Of a stretch of 7,267 bases of DNA, positions 7,059-7,267 are shown piece by piece. The stretch's first letter is position 1, and the number at the start of each line of letters is the position of its first letter. Where the stretch lies: positions 1 through 7,267 of the forward strand of contig JAKSMA010000122.1 of NCBI GenBank assembly GCA_024400895.1, given 5' to 3'. Both the position numbers and the translations under genes were made by a program. The notes under the pieces were generated by a model that worked only from the letters and a program-made list of their open reading frames with translations, did no database searches and had not been told where the DNA came from. Source of the stretch: Muribaculaceae bacterium (GTDB taxonomy: Bacteria; Bacteroidota; Bacteroidia; Bacteroidales; Muribaculaceae).

Positions 7059-7157
7059 AAAAACATCAACAGCGACGATTCGTATAGTTCGCATGGCCTT
7101 CGGGTGAAAATGGCTCTATCCAAGGCACAGGACTAACGGACGTCGCTGGATGTTTTT
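7059..7157. other. Long-range 17-bp helix downstream of the 6517 gene; possible terminator or structured RNA
   Basis: AAAAACATC (7059-7067) pairs with GATGTTTTT (7149-7157), and CAGCGACG (7070-7077) pairs with CGTCGCTG (7141-7148), with a two-base AA bulge on the left arm. The helix encloses 63 nt, which may form a sub-hairpin from GCCTT (7096-7100) and AAGGC (7122-7126). The T-run at the right end (and A-run at the left) would allow termination in either direction, but the loop is unusually long for an intrinsic terminator. It may be part of the same element as the inverted repeat at 6994-7049. Confidence 0.5.
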
Positions 7158-7219
7158 ATACGACACCGAACACCGGCAGCCATATAAATAATTGGGCGGT
7201 TCTCTTCTCGCAACGGCAC

Positions 7220-7248
7220 AAAAAAAAGACCCGACTGAAAGTCGAGTC
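7220..7248 (-). terminator. Minus-strand intrinsic terminator
   Basis: Read on the minus strand, GACTCGACT (7240-7248) pairs with AGTCGGGTC (7228-7236) around a 3-nt loop and is followed by eight Ts (7220-7227). The one non-Watson-Crick pair is a G-U wobble on this strand but an A/C mismatch on the plus strand, which sets the direction. It would end a transcript entering from beyond the right edge, probably the tRNA at 7256. Confidence 0.85.
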
Positions 7249-7255
7249 TCATTTG

Positions 7256-7267
7256 TGGGCGTTGACG
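7256..7267 (-). tRNA. Probable 3' end of a tRNA, cut by the window edge (possibly tRNA-Val)
   Basis: The minus strand entering the window reads CGTC-AACGCCC-A. This fits the 3' strand of a T-stem, a 7-nt acceptor 3' strand (7257-7263) and discriminator A73 (7256). No CCA is encoded (CAA follows), which is common in Bacteroidetes. An intrinsic terminator follows 7 bp later. Only 12 bases are present, so identity rests on general resemblance to Bacteroidetes tRNA-Val ends and is a guess. Confidence 0.4.

Noticed and set aside
6729..7094. Minus-strand 121-codon ORF
   Set aside because: Antisense to the 6517 gene, which has a signal peptide and consensus promoter; no family resemblance.
6994..7157. 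Integron attC site, retron RNA or group II intron domain
   Set aside because: No attC core sites, reverse transcriptase, integrase or domain V-like hairpin could be recognised.
7036..7267. Open frames after the 6517 stop, including one open from 7088 to the edge
   Set aside because: The open frame lacks a start codon, crosses the inverted repeat, the minus-strand terminator and the probable tRNA, and has no recognisable motif; an artefact of stable RNA structure.

Overview
The window looks like a chromosomal piece from a gut- or oral-type Bacteroidales (Prevotellaceae/Muribaculaceae/Bacteroidaceae range). The reasons are promoters matching the Bacteroidetes consensus (TTTG, about 20 nt, TAnnTTTG), AT-rich leaders without clear Shine-Dalgarno sequences, and a set of exported protein families typical of that order: an M6-family metalloprotease, a FISUMP-domain protein, and a BspA-type leucine-rich-repeat protein ending in a dockerin. 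The genus cannot be settled from the window.

Layout. Positions 1-1581 (minus): an M6-family secreted metalloprotease, cut by the window edge at its C-terminus and broken by a single-base frameshift near 680-703, so the zinc motif lies in a different frame from the signal peptide. Positions 1869-2843 (plus): a cytoplasmic Gfo/Idh/MocA NAD(P)-dependent oxidoreductase. Positions 2981-3664 (minus): a secreted FISUMP-domain protein. Positions 3842-4456 (plus): a secreted protein of unknown function. Positions 4580-6148 (minus): a BspA-type LRR protein with a C-terminal dockerin. Positions 6517-7035 (plus): a second secreted protein of unknown function. From 6994 to the right edge there are nested inverted repeats, a minus-strand terminator, and what is probably the 3' end of a tRNA on the minus strand.

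The genes strictly alternate strand, so none shares an operon with a neighbour. Two of the three convergent gaps hold a hairpin with A- and T-runs on opposite sides that can terminate both strands. The third holds a long A/T-flanked helix and a one-sided minus-strand terminator. Consensus promoters are seen for four of the six genes. No shared pathway is evident. Five of the six proteins are exported, which suggests a neighbourhood of independently transcribed cell-surface or secreted functions around one cytoplasmic enzyme.

I found no CRISPR array, recombinase, insertion sequence, phage gene or recognised defence system. The items most worth a second look are the frameshifted protease, the LRR-dockerin architecture, the two uncharacterised secreted proteins, and the inverted-repeat cluster at 6994-7157.
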